Assembly (NCBI GenBank): GCA_021372295.1
Contig: JAJFUS010000032.1
Span: forward strand, 1-64,000
Length of the DNA stretch: 64,000 bases
Reading direction: 5' to 3'
Source of the DNA: a bacterium
GTDB lineage: Bacteria > Armatimonadota > UBA5829
Positions 19,838-28,166 of this stretch are shown piece by piece. The position numbers were made by a program, and so were the translations under genes. The stretch's first letter is position 1. Every line of letters starts with the position of its first letter. The notes under the pieces were generated by a model that saw only the letters and a list, made by a program, of their open reading frames with translations, did not search any database and was not told the DNA's origin.

Positions 19838-19866
19838 ATCTTATCACACAATATATGCCCTGTCAA
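19838..19866 (-). promoter_or_regulatory. nrdR promoter with candidate NrdR box
   Basis: On the minus strand TTGACA (19866-19861) and TAAGAT (19843-19838) are 17 bases apart. The spacer holds ATATATTGTGT, matching 11 consecutive positions of the 16-base NrdR box consensus (ACACWATATATWGTGT); the other half is poorly conserved. The position, 38 bases before the nrdR start, is right for repression. Confidence 0.6.
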
Positions 19867-20082
19867 TGAGACATGTAAATTTTTTGCTGGAGAAAAATTC
19901 CCCGCCTGGTGCCAGAACGACTTTCGAGATTCTGATGGCGTATGTAATGAATTTCGCCGCAAAGTTGAGCATGCCTGAATGCCATTTTGCGGCAGTTGTT
20001 GAGGTTTCAGCCACATGGTTTGACATACGTCACCACGGGCCGTGTGTAAGAGGCCATATTGTGCGCGGAGATGCCCGTTATT

Positions 20083-20604
20083 TCAGGCGTTAATCATCTC
20101 CATTGCGACAGAATCCTTCTGCCGAACGCCTTTCAAACGTTCGCCGAACCTGGCAAGCTCCCTAAGCTGTTTGATTTCCTCATCAACGCTGATGGATTCA
20201 ACATCGCGGCGGTCAAGAGCCTGGATTATTTTCTCTGCAACCCGAATCGCACCCAACACAAGGATTTCGTTTTCATATTCGACATAAACGTGAAATCGCC
20301 CCTTGGGATCGACGCGCCAGTTCCATTGAGTCTCTCCCTTCAATGTACCGGAACGGAGCACCTGCCCCTGAAGCTCGATGATGAGGTGCTCGAACAAATG
20401 TGGAATCTCCGTGGCCTGGCATTCCCGGCGAAAGGAAAAGCCATTATCGTTTTCGCAGCGGTGTCGCGCCAAATGGGGGAACAACTTGAAAAGCAGCTTC
20501 GGAATATGAGGCGCATGTCGCGTAGAATAACAATTGGGGTCGGGCATTTCCACCACAAGTTTGACGTGGTTGCTGTCATAGAAGAGAATTTCGACTACCT
20601 TCAA
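20083..20604 (-). CDS. Conserved protein resembling the cyanophycin-synthetase N-terminal domain
   Basis: A 173-residue protein. The segment FRRECQATEIPHLFEHLIIE followed by GETQWNW and YVEYENEILVLGAIRVAEKI resembles the small N-terminal domain found in cyanophycin synthetases and related Mur-ligase-like proteins, but no ATP-grasp or ligase domain is attached. Function is unknown. The TTG start at 20604 has GAGGAG about 9 bases upstream, and a promoter is visible at 20640-20668, so it seems to be transcribed alone or with nrdR. Confidence 0.8.
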   Translation of the reverse strand: MKVVEILFYDSNHVKLVVEMPDPNCYSTRHAPHIPKLLFKLFPHLARHRCENDNGFSFRRECQATEIPHLFEHLIIELQGQVLRSGTLKGETQWNWRVDPKGRFHVYVEYENEILVLGAIRVAEKIIQALDRRDVESISVDEEIKQLRELARFGERLKGVRQKDSVAMEMINA

Positions 20605-20639
20605 CTTCCGTATCTCCTCACAACTCTTTAGGTAGTCTC

Positions 20640-20668
20640 ATTCTATCACGGTAATACACGGTTGTAAA
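20640..20668 (-). promoter_or_regulatory. Promoter of the 20083-20604 gene
   Basis: On the minus strand TTTACA (20668-20663) and TAGAAT (20645-20640) are 17 bases apart, and TG one base before the -10 gives an extended element. The start codon follows 36 bases later. Confidence 0.55.
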
Positions 20669-20737
20669 GCGACAGGCATGAAATTGTCGTCAGTATTAAC
20701 ACTGTCAACAATAAGCTCTGCCGCAACACCCAACAGT

Positions 20738-20770
20738 GGCGGTTCTTGTTAGTATATAACAAGAACCGCC
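20738..20770 (-). terminator. 13-bp perfect hairpin downstream of the STN-domain gene
   Basis: GGCGGTTCTTGTT and AACAAGAACCGCC pair perfectly around a 7-base loop. There is no T-tract on the minus side. It lies 31 bases after the stop of the STN-domain gene, next to a second palindrome (20781-20799). Confidence 0.5.
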
Positions 20771-20780
20771 TGAACGCTTG

Positions 20781-20799
20781 ACAACAATGTCATTGTTGT
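20781..20799. repeat. 19-base palindrome next to a stop codon
   Basis: ACAACAATG-T-CATTGTTGT is perfectly symmetrical and ends one base from the stop codon of the STN-domain gene. It may act with the neighbouring hairpin in mRNA 3'-end protection. Confidence 0.45.
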
Positions 20800-20800
20800 G

Positions 20801-21562
20801 TCAGTAACCGTAACCGGAAAAATACGGACGCGATGTTATCACTTGTATTGTACGGAAAAATCTCTCTAGGTCAGGCCCAACCCATCCCGGCACCGGCGGC
20901 ACAGGCCCGAATGTCAGGATAGACTGGCCAAATCCACCCAGCACAGTTGCCCCTCCGCACCCGCCAAGAATGCCCAAATTGCCGAACCGGTAAAAGTTCG
21001 GAGGGTAACCGTAATAACCCGGATTGTAGCTGGGTTGACCATAAAAGACGGGAGCATGCTGGTTAACAACCACTTGTTGGGATGGCGCCGCTGGGCCACT
21101 CGCGACTTCGGCGGGCTGCGCAGACTGAGCCATCTGCTGATTCGCTTGAACCGCCTGCTGCTGGGACGGATACGGCACAGACTTCGCAGGAACAGAATGC
21201 CTCGGACTGCCCTGCACCACGATATTTGTCGATGATCTGGATATTGTCTGAGACGACTTGATAGTGTACACGCCGTCCATAACAGTGTATGTAAACTCCG
21301 CGGCGCTTGCAAACGCTTTCAGAGCTTCCTCAAATGTAATCCCCTTGAGTTTCAGCTCAACAATCTTCCCTGAAACACCGGGAGCGATAGTATATTTATA
21401 ACCCGACCCGGCAAACAACGCCGAGATTCCTTCTTCGACAGTCACATTCTTGAGGTCAAGATCTACCAGCGCCGACTTTCCTCTAAACGGTGCCCCAAAA
21501 GCAACCGCAATTGCCGAAAGTATCACCACCGATACCAACAAGGCCACGCAAACACTTCTCAT
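20801..21562 (-). CDS. Secreted STN-domain (secretin N-domain-like) protein
   Basis: A 253-residue exported protein. A signal peptide (VALLVSVVILSAIAVAFG) is followed by an STN/secretin-N-type domain (about 27-95: VDLDLKNVTVEEGISALFAG, VVELKLKGITFEEALKAFAS-like repeat pattern). The rest is a Gln/Ala/Pro-rich linker and a Gly/Tyr/Pro-rich tail. No secretin pore domain is attached, so it may be a periplasmic adaptor. ATG 21562 has GAGGTG 6 bases upstream; the TTG at 21598 would put 12 charged residues before the signal peptide. Confidence 0.82.
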   Translation of the reverse strand: MRSVCVALLVSVVILSAIAVAFGAPFRGKSALVDLDLKNVTVEEGISALFAGSGYKYTIAPGVSGKIVELKLKGITFEEALKAFASAAEFTYTVMDGVYTIKSSQTISRSSTNIVVQGSPRHSVPAKSVPYPSQQQAVQANQQMAQSAQPAEVASGPAAPSQQVVVNQHAPVFYGQPSYNPGYYGYPPNFYRFGNLGILGGCGGATVLGGFGQSILTFGPVPPVPGWVGPDLERFFRTIQVITSRPYFSGYGY

Positions 21563-21647
21563 ATTGTGCACCTCATTCCGACCCGGAATAAAGATCAATG
21601 GCAGTTACATGAGAAGTATACCCGGAGTTTGCGGTATCAAGCACAGA

Positions 21648-21722
21648 ATTTAATATTTGACAACGCAATGCTTAATATATACAAAATAACGTTGCACCTG
21701 CGCATTGTGTCAAATATTAAAT
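21648..21722. repeat. 75-bp inverted repeat between the LytM gene and the STN-domain gene
   Basis: Perfect 15-base arms (ATTTAATATTTGACA at 21648-21662 and its complement at 21708-21722) continue inward, after a 3-base bulge, with CAATGC/GCATTG. The right arm touches the stop codon of the upstream LytM-factor gene. It may end that transcript or bind a regulator; TTGACA sits inside each arm, in opposite directions. Confidence 0.6.
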
Positions 21723-22874
21723 CTAAAATGGATTCACAGGAGTGCCGTTGACACGCTTTTCAAAGTGGACATGCGGGCCGGTAGAGTATCCGGTGCTGCC
21801 TGACTTGGCGATGACCTGACCCTTTGAAACATTCTGACCGGACTTTACAAGCAGTCTGGAGTTATGGCCGTAGAGCGTGGATACTCCACCGCCGTGGTCG
21901 ATAACAACCGCGTAGCCGTACGCACCCATCCATCCGGCCATAATGACTTCACCTGCCGCTGCCGAGTGAACCGCAGTGCCTGAGCGCACTCCGATATCAA
22001 CGCCGGTATGCAGCTTATACACTTTAGTGATAGGATGCACTCGATAACCGAACGGGCATGTAATTCTACCGCCGCACGGCATCGAAAGACCGCCCTTGAA
22101 CGCTTTGGCGTATCTCGCCCTGCCTCTTGATGATCGCTGAAAACTTCTGATCCGATTCTCAATTTCTCGTGACTTTGCTTCGAGTTCGTCCAAAGCGTTT
22201 TGCATAAGATTTTTATCGTGCTCGATGCTGTCAAGCGCTTGCTGCTGAGTATCGGCAAGGACTGCAATCTTATTCCGCTGAAGTTCCAGACGCGCTCCAA
22301 GTGAGCCTATTTCGTTGACCTTTTGCTGTTGGTGAGCCTTGTCTTTTTCGATGGCGGCCTTATCTTCGCGGATTTGCTTAATGAGCGAAGCGTCAGAATC
22401 AAGAATACGCTGGAGATAGTATGCGCGAGTAAGAAACGACCACATATTCGCCGCACCAAGCACGACGTTTACATAATCCAGACCCTCGCCCTCGTAAATA
22501 TCAACAACGCGGTTTTGGAGTAGACTTTCGCGCCTATCGAGCTGCTTTTGGGTGCGTTCGAGCCTCGCAATGGTTGCTTTTAGATCAGTTGTGGCATCCA
22601 TCAGCTTGAGTTTGTTCTTCGACAGAATCGTTTGAGCGCTGGCAAGATCGCGCTGTGTAGAGTAAAGCTCGCCGGTAGCAGTGCGCCTCTCGCCTTCTTT
22701 CTTTCTCAACTCTTTTCTGTAGAATCTAATCTTCTTTTCGACTGAGCGAAGGTCGTTATTAAGCTTAGACTTATTCTTTGCAGCGCAAAAACCCGATACA
22801 CCCAGCGCCAACACGACTATAAGGGCCAGCGGTATCGCCGTGAATCTGGTTATTTTGGATAATCTGTTTAGCAA
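21723..22874 (-). CDS. EnvC-type coiled-coil LytM (peptidase M23) factor
   Basis: A 383-residue protein with an N-terminal signal/anchor (about 10-32), a long coiled coil (about 35-255) and a C-terminal LytM/M23 domain. The M23 zinc ligands are present (HTGVD and HVHFEK), so unlike Escherichia coli EnvC it may itself be an active endopeptidase. It immediately follows ftsX, and FtsEX is known to drive such coiled-coil hydrolase factors at the division site. The TTG start at 22874 has AAGGA 7 bases upstream, inside ftsX. Confidence 0.92.
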   Translation of the reverse strand: MLNRLSKITRFTAIPLALIVVLALGVSGFCAAKNKSKLNNDLRSVEKKIRFYRKELRKKEGERRTATGELYSTQRDLASAQTILSKNKLKLMDATTDLKATIARLERTQKQLDRRESLLQNRVVDIYEGEGLDYVNVVLGAANMWSFLTRAYYLQRILDSDASLIKQIREDKAAIEKDKAHQQQKVNEIGSLGARLELQRNKIAVLADTQQQALDSIEHDKNLMQNALDELEAKSREIENRIRSFQRSSRGRARYAKAFKGGLSMPCGGRITCPFGYRVHPITKVYKLHTGVDIGVRSGTAVHSAAAGEVIMAGWMGAYGYAVVIDHGGGVSTLYGHNSRLLVKSGQNVSKGQVIAKSGSTGYSTGPHVHFEKRVNGTPVNPF

Positions 22875-22877
22875 GTA

Positions 22878-23756
22878 TCAGTCCTTAAGGAATCGTCTGA
22901 TCGACACAAAGCTGCCAGCCGCGCCGATTGCAGCGCCCAGCGCTATCAAGCAAAACGCCAGCGCAAAGGGCTGCAGCCCGCTGGAAATTTGCCCAAGCAT
23001 CGGCGTAACTTTCTGAGCGGCATGCGCTATATAGGTCGACCCGATGCGCAGCAGGCACCACGCGACTATCGCGCCCGCAATACCGAACGCTATACCCTCA
23101 AGCACCAACGGTATGCGGATAAACTCGTTTGTCGCGCCGACAAGCTGCATTATTCTAATCTCGCGACGCCGAGCGTAAAGTGTCAGCCTGATCGCGTTAC
23201 TGATAATGAACGCAGTCGTCACCAGAAGCATAATCACGCCCGCTATGCTGATGACTTTCACCACCTGCGCCACCGCCATCACCCTGCCGAAAGTCTCCCG
23301 GCCTTCGCGCACGGCGTCGATCCCGCCCATAGACCGGATTCGACTGGCAATAACCGACAACCTCTCGGGATCGGAAACTTTTACGTCCATAGCATAGGGA
23401 AGTACGTTGGTCGGCAATCCGGCGGAGTCTATATCAGGATGCAGGGTCTTAAATTCTCGCCACTCTTTGTCACGATCCCGAACTTCCACGCTGCCGACAC
23501 CCAGCATCTTGCGAATTCTCCCGGCGGCGTCATCAGTCATTTTCCGGTCGGCGTCATTATGCATAAACACGGCGATCTGGAACTGGCCTATCTGAGCAGT
23601 GGCGAAGTTGTTTGCGCCAAGCGCCGCCAATATGAACGCGCCCAATACCCCAAGCGACAACGCGATTGTCGATATGGACGCAAACGCCATCAGGCCATTG
23701 CGCAATATCCCGGTGAATGCCTCTTGTATTACAAACTCGATGTGTCTAAGATTCAC
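22878..23756 (-). CDS. ftsX: Cell division ABC transporter permease FtsX
   Basis: A 292-residue membrane protein with one N-terminal membrane segment, an extracytoplasmic domain (about 60-165) and three C-terminal segments, the FtsX layout. LYARRREIRIMQLVGATNEFIR is the typical FtsX/MacB cytoplasmic motif. GTG 23756 is chosen because the protein then begins NLRHIEFVIQEAF as in the family; it overlaps ftsE by 11 bases. It works with FtsE and the LytM factor encoded next. Confidence 0.95.
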   Translation of the reverse strand: MNLRHIEFVIQEAFTGILRNGLMAFASISTIALSLGVLGAFILAALGANNFATAQIGQFQIAVFMHNDADRKMTDDAAGRIRKMLGVGSVEVRDRDKEWREFKTLHPDIDSAGLPTNVLPYAMDVKVSDPERLSVIASRIRSMGGIDAVREGRETFGRVMAVAQVVKVISIAGVIMLLVTTAFIISNAIRLTLYARRREIRIMQLVGATNEFIRIPLVLEGIAFGIAGAIVAWCLLRIGSTYIAHAAQKVTPMLGQISSGLQPFALAFCLIALGAAIGAAGSFVSIRRFLKD

Positions 23757-24435
23757 TGTGTTGATACATTCCCTTATTAACGTCGCGCACAAGCGATCCC
23801 GATTCAAGCTGGATAACTCGTTTCTTCATTCTATCCACGATTTGACTATCGTGAGTGGCGGCGAGTACCGTCGTGCCGCGAATGTTGATCTGTTCCAGCA
23901 ACTGCATGATCTCCCATGAAGTGCCGGGGTCAAGGTTGCCAGTGGGTTCGTCGGCAATGAGGATTGTCGGGTGATTGATAAGTGCGCGGGCGATTGCCGC
24001 TCTCTGCTGCTCGCCGCCGGACATCTGGTTCGGAAATGAATCGCAGCGATGGGTCAGCCCGACAAGTTCCAGCACATCGCCGATCCTGCGCCTGATGTCT
24101 CTTGGGTTGACCCCAATCACTTTCAGCGCGAAAGCCAGGTTCTCCCAGACGTTTTTCTGTGGGAGCAGCTTGAAATCCTGGAAGACAATCCCCAACTTGC
24201 GGCGAAGAAACGGAACTTGTGAAGAATCCAACTGTGTAACGTCCTGATCATCGACGATAACGCTGCCCCTGGTCGGAAGAATCTCCCGATACAGCAGCTT
24301 CAGGAAAGTCGACTTCCCACTTCCAGTAGACCCTACGACAAAAACAAATTCGCCCTTGGATATTGATATGCCGATATCCTTGAGCGCCAGAACGCCGTTG
24401 GGATACTCGACTGAAACACTTTGTAAATTTATCAT
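23746..24435 (-). CDS. ftsE: Cell division ATP-binding protein FtsE
   Basis: A 229-residue ABC ATPase. Walker A (GSTGSGKST), signature (MSGGEQQRAAIARAL) and Walker B (ILIADEPTGNLD) are intact. ATG 24435 gives the usual MINL start. No Shine-Dalgarno sequence precedes it, and a consensus promoter ends 10 bases upstream, so the mRNA is probably leaderless or nearly so. It heads the ftsE-ftsX-LytM operon and is divergent from lptF. Confidence 0.95.
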   Translation of the reverse strand: MINLQSVSVEYPNGVLALKDIGISISKGEFVFVVGSTGSGKSTFLKLLYREILPTRGSVIVDDQDVTQLDSSQVPFLRRKLGIVFQDFKLLPQKNVWENLAFALKVIGVNPRDIRRRIGDVLELVGLTHRCDSFPNQMSGGEQQRAAIARALINHPTILIADEPTGNLDPGTSWEIMQLLEQINIRGTTVLAATHDSQIVDRMKKRVIQLESGSLVRDVNKGMYQHSES

Positions 24436-24445
24436 ATCAACCACA

Positions 24446-24474
24446 ATTATACTTTATGCCCCGATCCGATGCAA
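24446..24474 (-). promoter_or_regulatory. ftsE promoter
   Basis: On the minus strand TTGCAT (24474-24469) and a perfect TATAAT (24451-24446) are 17 bases apart. Transcription should begin only a few bases before the ATG at 24435. Confidence 0.6.
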
Positions 24475-24475
24475 C

Positions 24476-24504
24476 TTGGGATAACAGTGTAGTTGTGCTA
24501 TAAT
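24476..24504 (+). promoter_or_regulatory. lptF promoter
   Basis: TTGGGA (24476-24481) and a perfect TATAAT (24499-24504) are 17 bases apart. It lies one base from the divergent ftsE promoter. The expected 5' leader before ATG 24521 is about 10 bases. Confidence 0.6.
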
Positions 24505-24520
24505 CGAATCGAGCACGATA

Positions 24521-25600
24521 ATGAAAACCTTAGATAAATACGTCGCCAAAGAGATGATGGTTCCGTTTATAGCCGGCTTTGCGGTCGTGCTGATACTTCT
24601 TATCGGCAACATCATTTATAATAGCATAGACCTGATAGTAAGCAGAATCCAGCAGTGGCCGGATTTGCTTTACTATATAATCCTGCAAACGCCTTACTGG
24701 GTGATGCTGGCGCTGCCCGCAGGCGCGTTGTTCGGATGTACACTTGCGGTAAGCAGACTCGCCCGCGATAGCGAGATCACTATGATGCGCATGGCGGGAA
24801 TAAGCGTTCGGCGAATATTCCTACCTGTGTTTATTGTGGGCGCGCTCACCAGCATAGTCGCGTTTGTGTTTCAGGAAAGAGTCACAGTGTGGACCCAGCG
24901 CGAAAGCGTCAAGGTGCTCAAAAGAATATATCTCGCGCCAGGAGCGATTCCAATTCAAGCGAAAGTCTTCTTCCGCGCAGAACAATATTACTTCTATGTC
25001 GATCGCATCGAACGCAGCCACGGCAAAGTTACGCTTACCGACCTGATGATCTACGAACCTCCAATCGGCAGAGGGTTCCCCACCCTTATTACCGCCAAAT
25101 CGTCCATCGAAGAAGACCATGTCTGGTATCTCCGCGACTGCACCATATATCGCGTCAACCAAAACGGAGACCCTGAACTCATCGGCCATCCAAGAAAGAT
25201 GAAGCTCGATCTGCGCCGGGCCGTCACCGATTACTTCACTCAGGAGCAGAAAGTCCCAGAAGCGATGTCCATCGCCGAACTCAAGAATGAGATGAACAAA
25301 CTCAAGGAAAGTGGGCACAAATCGGACTCATACCAGCTCGAATACGGCTACAAACTCGCAATTCCGTTGAGTTCGCTGGTGCTGCTGTTCTGCGTTGCGC
25401 CGTTAAGCCTGAGGTTCGGAAGAGGCGGCGGCTTTATGGGCGTGCTGATCGGCATAGTGGTGCTGTTCTTTTACTGGAATGTGATCCTGTTCAGTCGAGT
25501 GCTTGGCAAAACAGGCGGTTTGCCGCCGGGATTGGCTGGCTGGAGCGAGGTCATAATATTTACCGCACTCGGAATATACCTCATGTGGAAGGTGGAATAG
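24521..25600 (+). CDS. LptF/LptG-family lipopolysaccharide export permease
   Basis: A 359-residue YjgP/YjgQ-family protein: three N-terminal and three C-terminal membrane segments around a periplasmic beta-jellyroll. It begins MKTLDKYVAKEMMVPFIAGF, as is typical. In the Lpt system the permease extracts lipopolysaccharide from the inner membrane with LptB. Only one permease gene is seen here. It precedes a gene with an OstA-type domain, supporting an outer-membrane lipid transport role. Confidence 0.92.
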   Translation: MKTLDKYVAKEMMVPFIAGFAVVLILLIGNIIYNSIDLIVSRIQQWPDLLYYIILQTPYWVMLALPAGALFGCTLAVSRLARDSEITMMRMAGISVRRIFLPVFIVGALTSIVAFVFQERVTVWTQRESVKVLKRIYLAPGAIPIQAKVFFRAEQYYFYVDRIERSHGKVTLTDLMIYEPPIGRGFPTLITAKSSIEEDHVWYLRDCTIYRVNQNGDPELIGHPRKMKLDLRRAVTDYFTQEQKVPEAMSIAELKNEMNKLKESGHKSDSYQLEYGYKLAIPLSSLVLLFCVAPLSLRFGRGGGFMGVLIGIVVLFFYWNVILFSRVLGKTGGLPPGLAGWSEVIIFTALGIYLMWKVE

Positions 25601-25664
25601 GCCTGCAAGCATAATAATCCTATAGGCGACATGCCTGTACGAATGCGAAGGGGTTTTTCTGCGA

Positions 25665-28061
25665 ATGCGGGCTGCGAGTTGGTTAATAGCTCTTGTTTGG
25701 GTAATTGTACCGGCGGCATGCGCGTTCGCCGAAGATACACCGTGGCCTCCTCTGCCGGTTGTTTCAATTGAACCGGGGTTTGAATACCCTTCGCCATTTC
25801 CTCAACTCACCCCGCCGCCGCCGATTGTCGGGATGCCCAGCCAGGTAGTGCCGTCGCCTATAGCGCCATCGGAAACGCCGTCGGGCTATATTGCGCCGTG
25901 TGAGCAGGAACTCGTCTTTCAAGCGCCGCCGGGTAATTTCGTCAATGTGCAGCACGCCGACCATTCCAGAACCACGTTCGACGAAGAAGGCAGACCCGCG
26001 CTGACAATAGCGCATGGACACATCACAATACTGTATCATGAGTACGTAGTGAACGCGGATGATGGGACGGTCGATTACCAGACCGGCATCGCCACATTCT
26101 GCGGAAATGTGGTTTTTAACACCGGCAATCAGAAAGTGCTCGGCGACCAGGCCAGCCTGAATCTTCGCACGGGCAGATGGGTCGTCCACACCGCCGCTTC
26201 AACAATAAACCCTAAATATACAAACGGCAATCTGAAAGCGCCCGTCTTCGCCAATGCCCCACTTATTGACGGCGTAAAGCGCCAGTCGATGTTTCTAAAC
26301 TCCAGCGAGGTCACGACTTGCAACCTGGAGCATCGGCACTACGAACTCGTGTCGAAGTCGGTCTCAATATATCCCGGCAGGAGAATCATACTCCGCGACG
26401 CCAGTTTCTACGCTCTCGGCAAGAGAATCATCACATTCCGCAGGCTTGTATTTCCCCTGCGCGAAGTAATGAACAACACCCAACTGATCCCGAAGATCGG
26501 CCAGACCAACGAAGAAGGCATCTTCGCCAAGTTCGCCTATCCGTTATGGGCAGGTGCGGCGCAGTCGGGTATTTTTCTGCTTGACCTTATGAGCAAGAAG
26601 GGTGTAGGAACCGGCCTTAAAAACAATTACACCATCGGCAATGGAACCGGCACGCTGCAAGCGTATACTCTGTCGGATCAAAATACAAACCTGCGCACAA
26701 ACACCGGAACCCTGGAACACATGCAGACTTTCGGCAACGTGAAGTTCGGCTTGTCGTCATCTTTGCGGTCGAACAGTTATCTCTACGCATCCGACAGCCT
26801 CACTTTCAAAAACAAAGCCACGTTCACGCACTCGACCGACACAACGGACTCATCGTTAGTGTTCGGCTACAACGAAAACAAGACCACATCCTCCACGGCG
26901 ACCACCACCGGAACCCTCAAACAGACGCTGCACTTGGGCAAAGACGCAGTGCTGGAAGGCCTGTTTGACTATCTCGCATATTCCGGCAGCACCAACCGGG
27001 CGCGGTTGTCGTCAAATTTGTCGTTCACAAAAAAAGAGGATAAGTTCGACTGGAGCATTACCGCGGCCAAGTTGACCGATCTCAGCGACGAAGCATTCGT
27101 AAGCAGCGGAAAATTCTCCGGCATAGAAAAGCTGCCCGAACTTGCGCTGACGTCAGACAGCGCAAAACTCGGCAAAACGCTGCCGTTTGGGATTCCTCTA
27201 AAGTTAAGGTTCGCTTATGGGCACTATAACGAGTTGACCAGCACTACCAATCTGATGCGAACATATCTGGAACTCAACACGCCGGTGCAAACGCACTGCG
27301 TCACCAATACCTGGCAACTGCAGTCAGGCGGCGGCTTCAGGCAATACGCGTACAGCGACGAGACGGCTCAATATACTTTCGACGCCAGCGCACAGCTCAA
27401 AAAGCAGCTTACAACCGAGTCGAATTTCGCACTTACATATCGTTATCAGAACCCGCGGGGATATTCGCCGTTCCGGTTCGACTCATTGAGTGACTACAAC
27501 ATCATCAACGCATCGCTCAACCTCAAGAGCGGCGCAAAAAACTCATTCAGCCTGATCGGCGGCTATAACTTCATCCAGCACTCGGCCCCATGGCAAAGCA
27601 CCACAGTAAGATGGTCAGTGCAGGCATCCAAAAACCTGCTGTTCTACACAGCGACCGGCTATAACTTCAACACATCCAAGTGGAAAGCGCTCATCAATCA
27701 GGTGAGAATACGATCCGACAACGATTCATTCAAACTCGACCTGGGAACCCGCTACGACACCACAGAAAATCAGCTTTCCAGCATAAAAGGCGTTATAGAC
27801 ACAAAACTCGGGAGTAAATATCACTTTCAGGCAAACGCCGGGTACGACGGACTCAATAACGAGTTCGATTACCTGAACTTCAAACTCACTCGCGACCTGC
27901 ACTGCTGGGAAGCGTCGCTGGTATATACGGATCAGACCGGGTTCTATGAAGACAAAGGACTTAGACTGTACTTGCGAATCAAGGCTTTCCCATTCTTCGA
28001 CGACTTCGGCACGGGAACATTCGGCCAGGCTCTGGACACCAGCGTCGGAGAGGTATACTGA
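25665..28061 (+). CDS. LptD-like outer-membrane assembly protein
   Basis: A 798-residue protein with a signal peptide (about 5-22), a Pro-rich segment, an OstA/LptA-type jellyroll (about 105-205: VVNADDGTVDYQTGIATFCG) and a long region of alternating polar and hydrophobic residues typical of an outer-membrane beta-barrel. It is best explained as the outer-membrane partner of the permease encoded just upstream. Similarity to well-studied LptD proteins is weak by eye, so function rests on the domain order and context. Confidence 0.82.
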   Translation: MRAASWLIALVWVIVPAACAFAEDTPWPPLPVVSIEPGFEYPSPFPQLTPPPPIVGMPSQVVPSPIAPSETPSGYIAPCEQELVFQAPPGNFVNVQHADHSRTTFDEEGRPALTIAHGHITILYHEYVVNADDGTVDYQTGIATFCGNVVFNTGNQKVLGDQASLNLRTGRWVVHTAASTINPKYTNGNLKAPVFANAPLIDGVKRQSMFLNSSEVTTCNLEHRHYELVSKSVSIYPGRRIILRDASFYALGKRIITFRRLVFPLREVMNNTQLIPKIGQTNEEGIFAKFAYPLWAGAAQSGIFLLDLMSKKGVGTGLKNNYTIGNGTGTLQAYTLSDQNTNLRTNTGTLEHMQTFGNVKFGLSSSLRSNSYLYASDSLTFKNKATFTHSTDTTDSSLVFGYNENKTTSSTATTTGTLKQTLHLGKDAVLEGLFDYLAYSGSTNRARLSSNLSFTKKEDKFDWSITAAKLTDLSDEAFVSSGKFSGIEKLPELALTSDSAKLGKTLPFGIPLKLRFAYGHYNELTSTTNLMRTYLELNTPVQTHCVTNTWQLQSGGGFRQYAYSDETAQYTFDASAQLKKQLTTESNFALTYRYQNPRGYSPFRFDSLSDYNIINASLNLKSGAKNSFSLIGGYNFIQHSAPWQSTTVRWSVQASKNLLFYTATGYNFNTSKWKALINQVRIRSDNDSFKLDLGTRYDTTENQLSSIKGVIDTKLGSKYHFQANAGYDGLNNEFDYLNFKLTRDLHCWEASLVYTDQTGFYEDKGLRLYLRIKAFPFFDDFGTGTFGQALDTSVGEVY

Positions 28062-28105
28062 ATGTGTGACATAGCCGACTATACTTGGGAATGCGCGTGA
28101 GCCCG

Positions 28106-28134
28106 TTGACAGCCGGTCTCCGACGGCCTATGAT
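28106..28134 (+). promoter_or_regulatory. aroF promoter
   Basis: TTGACA (28106-28111) and TATGAT (28129-28134) are 17 bases apart, 33 bases before the start codon. Confidence 0.65.
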
Positions 28135-28166
28135 GTTACTATAACAGATGGCCGCCGGAGTACTAA

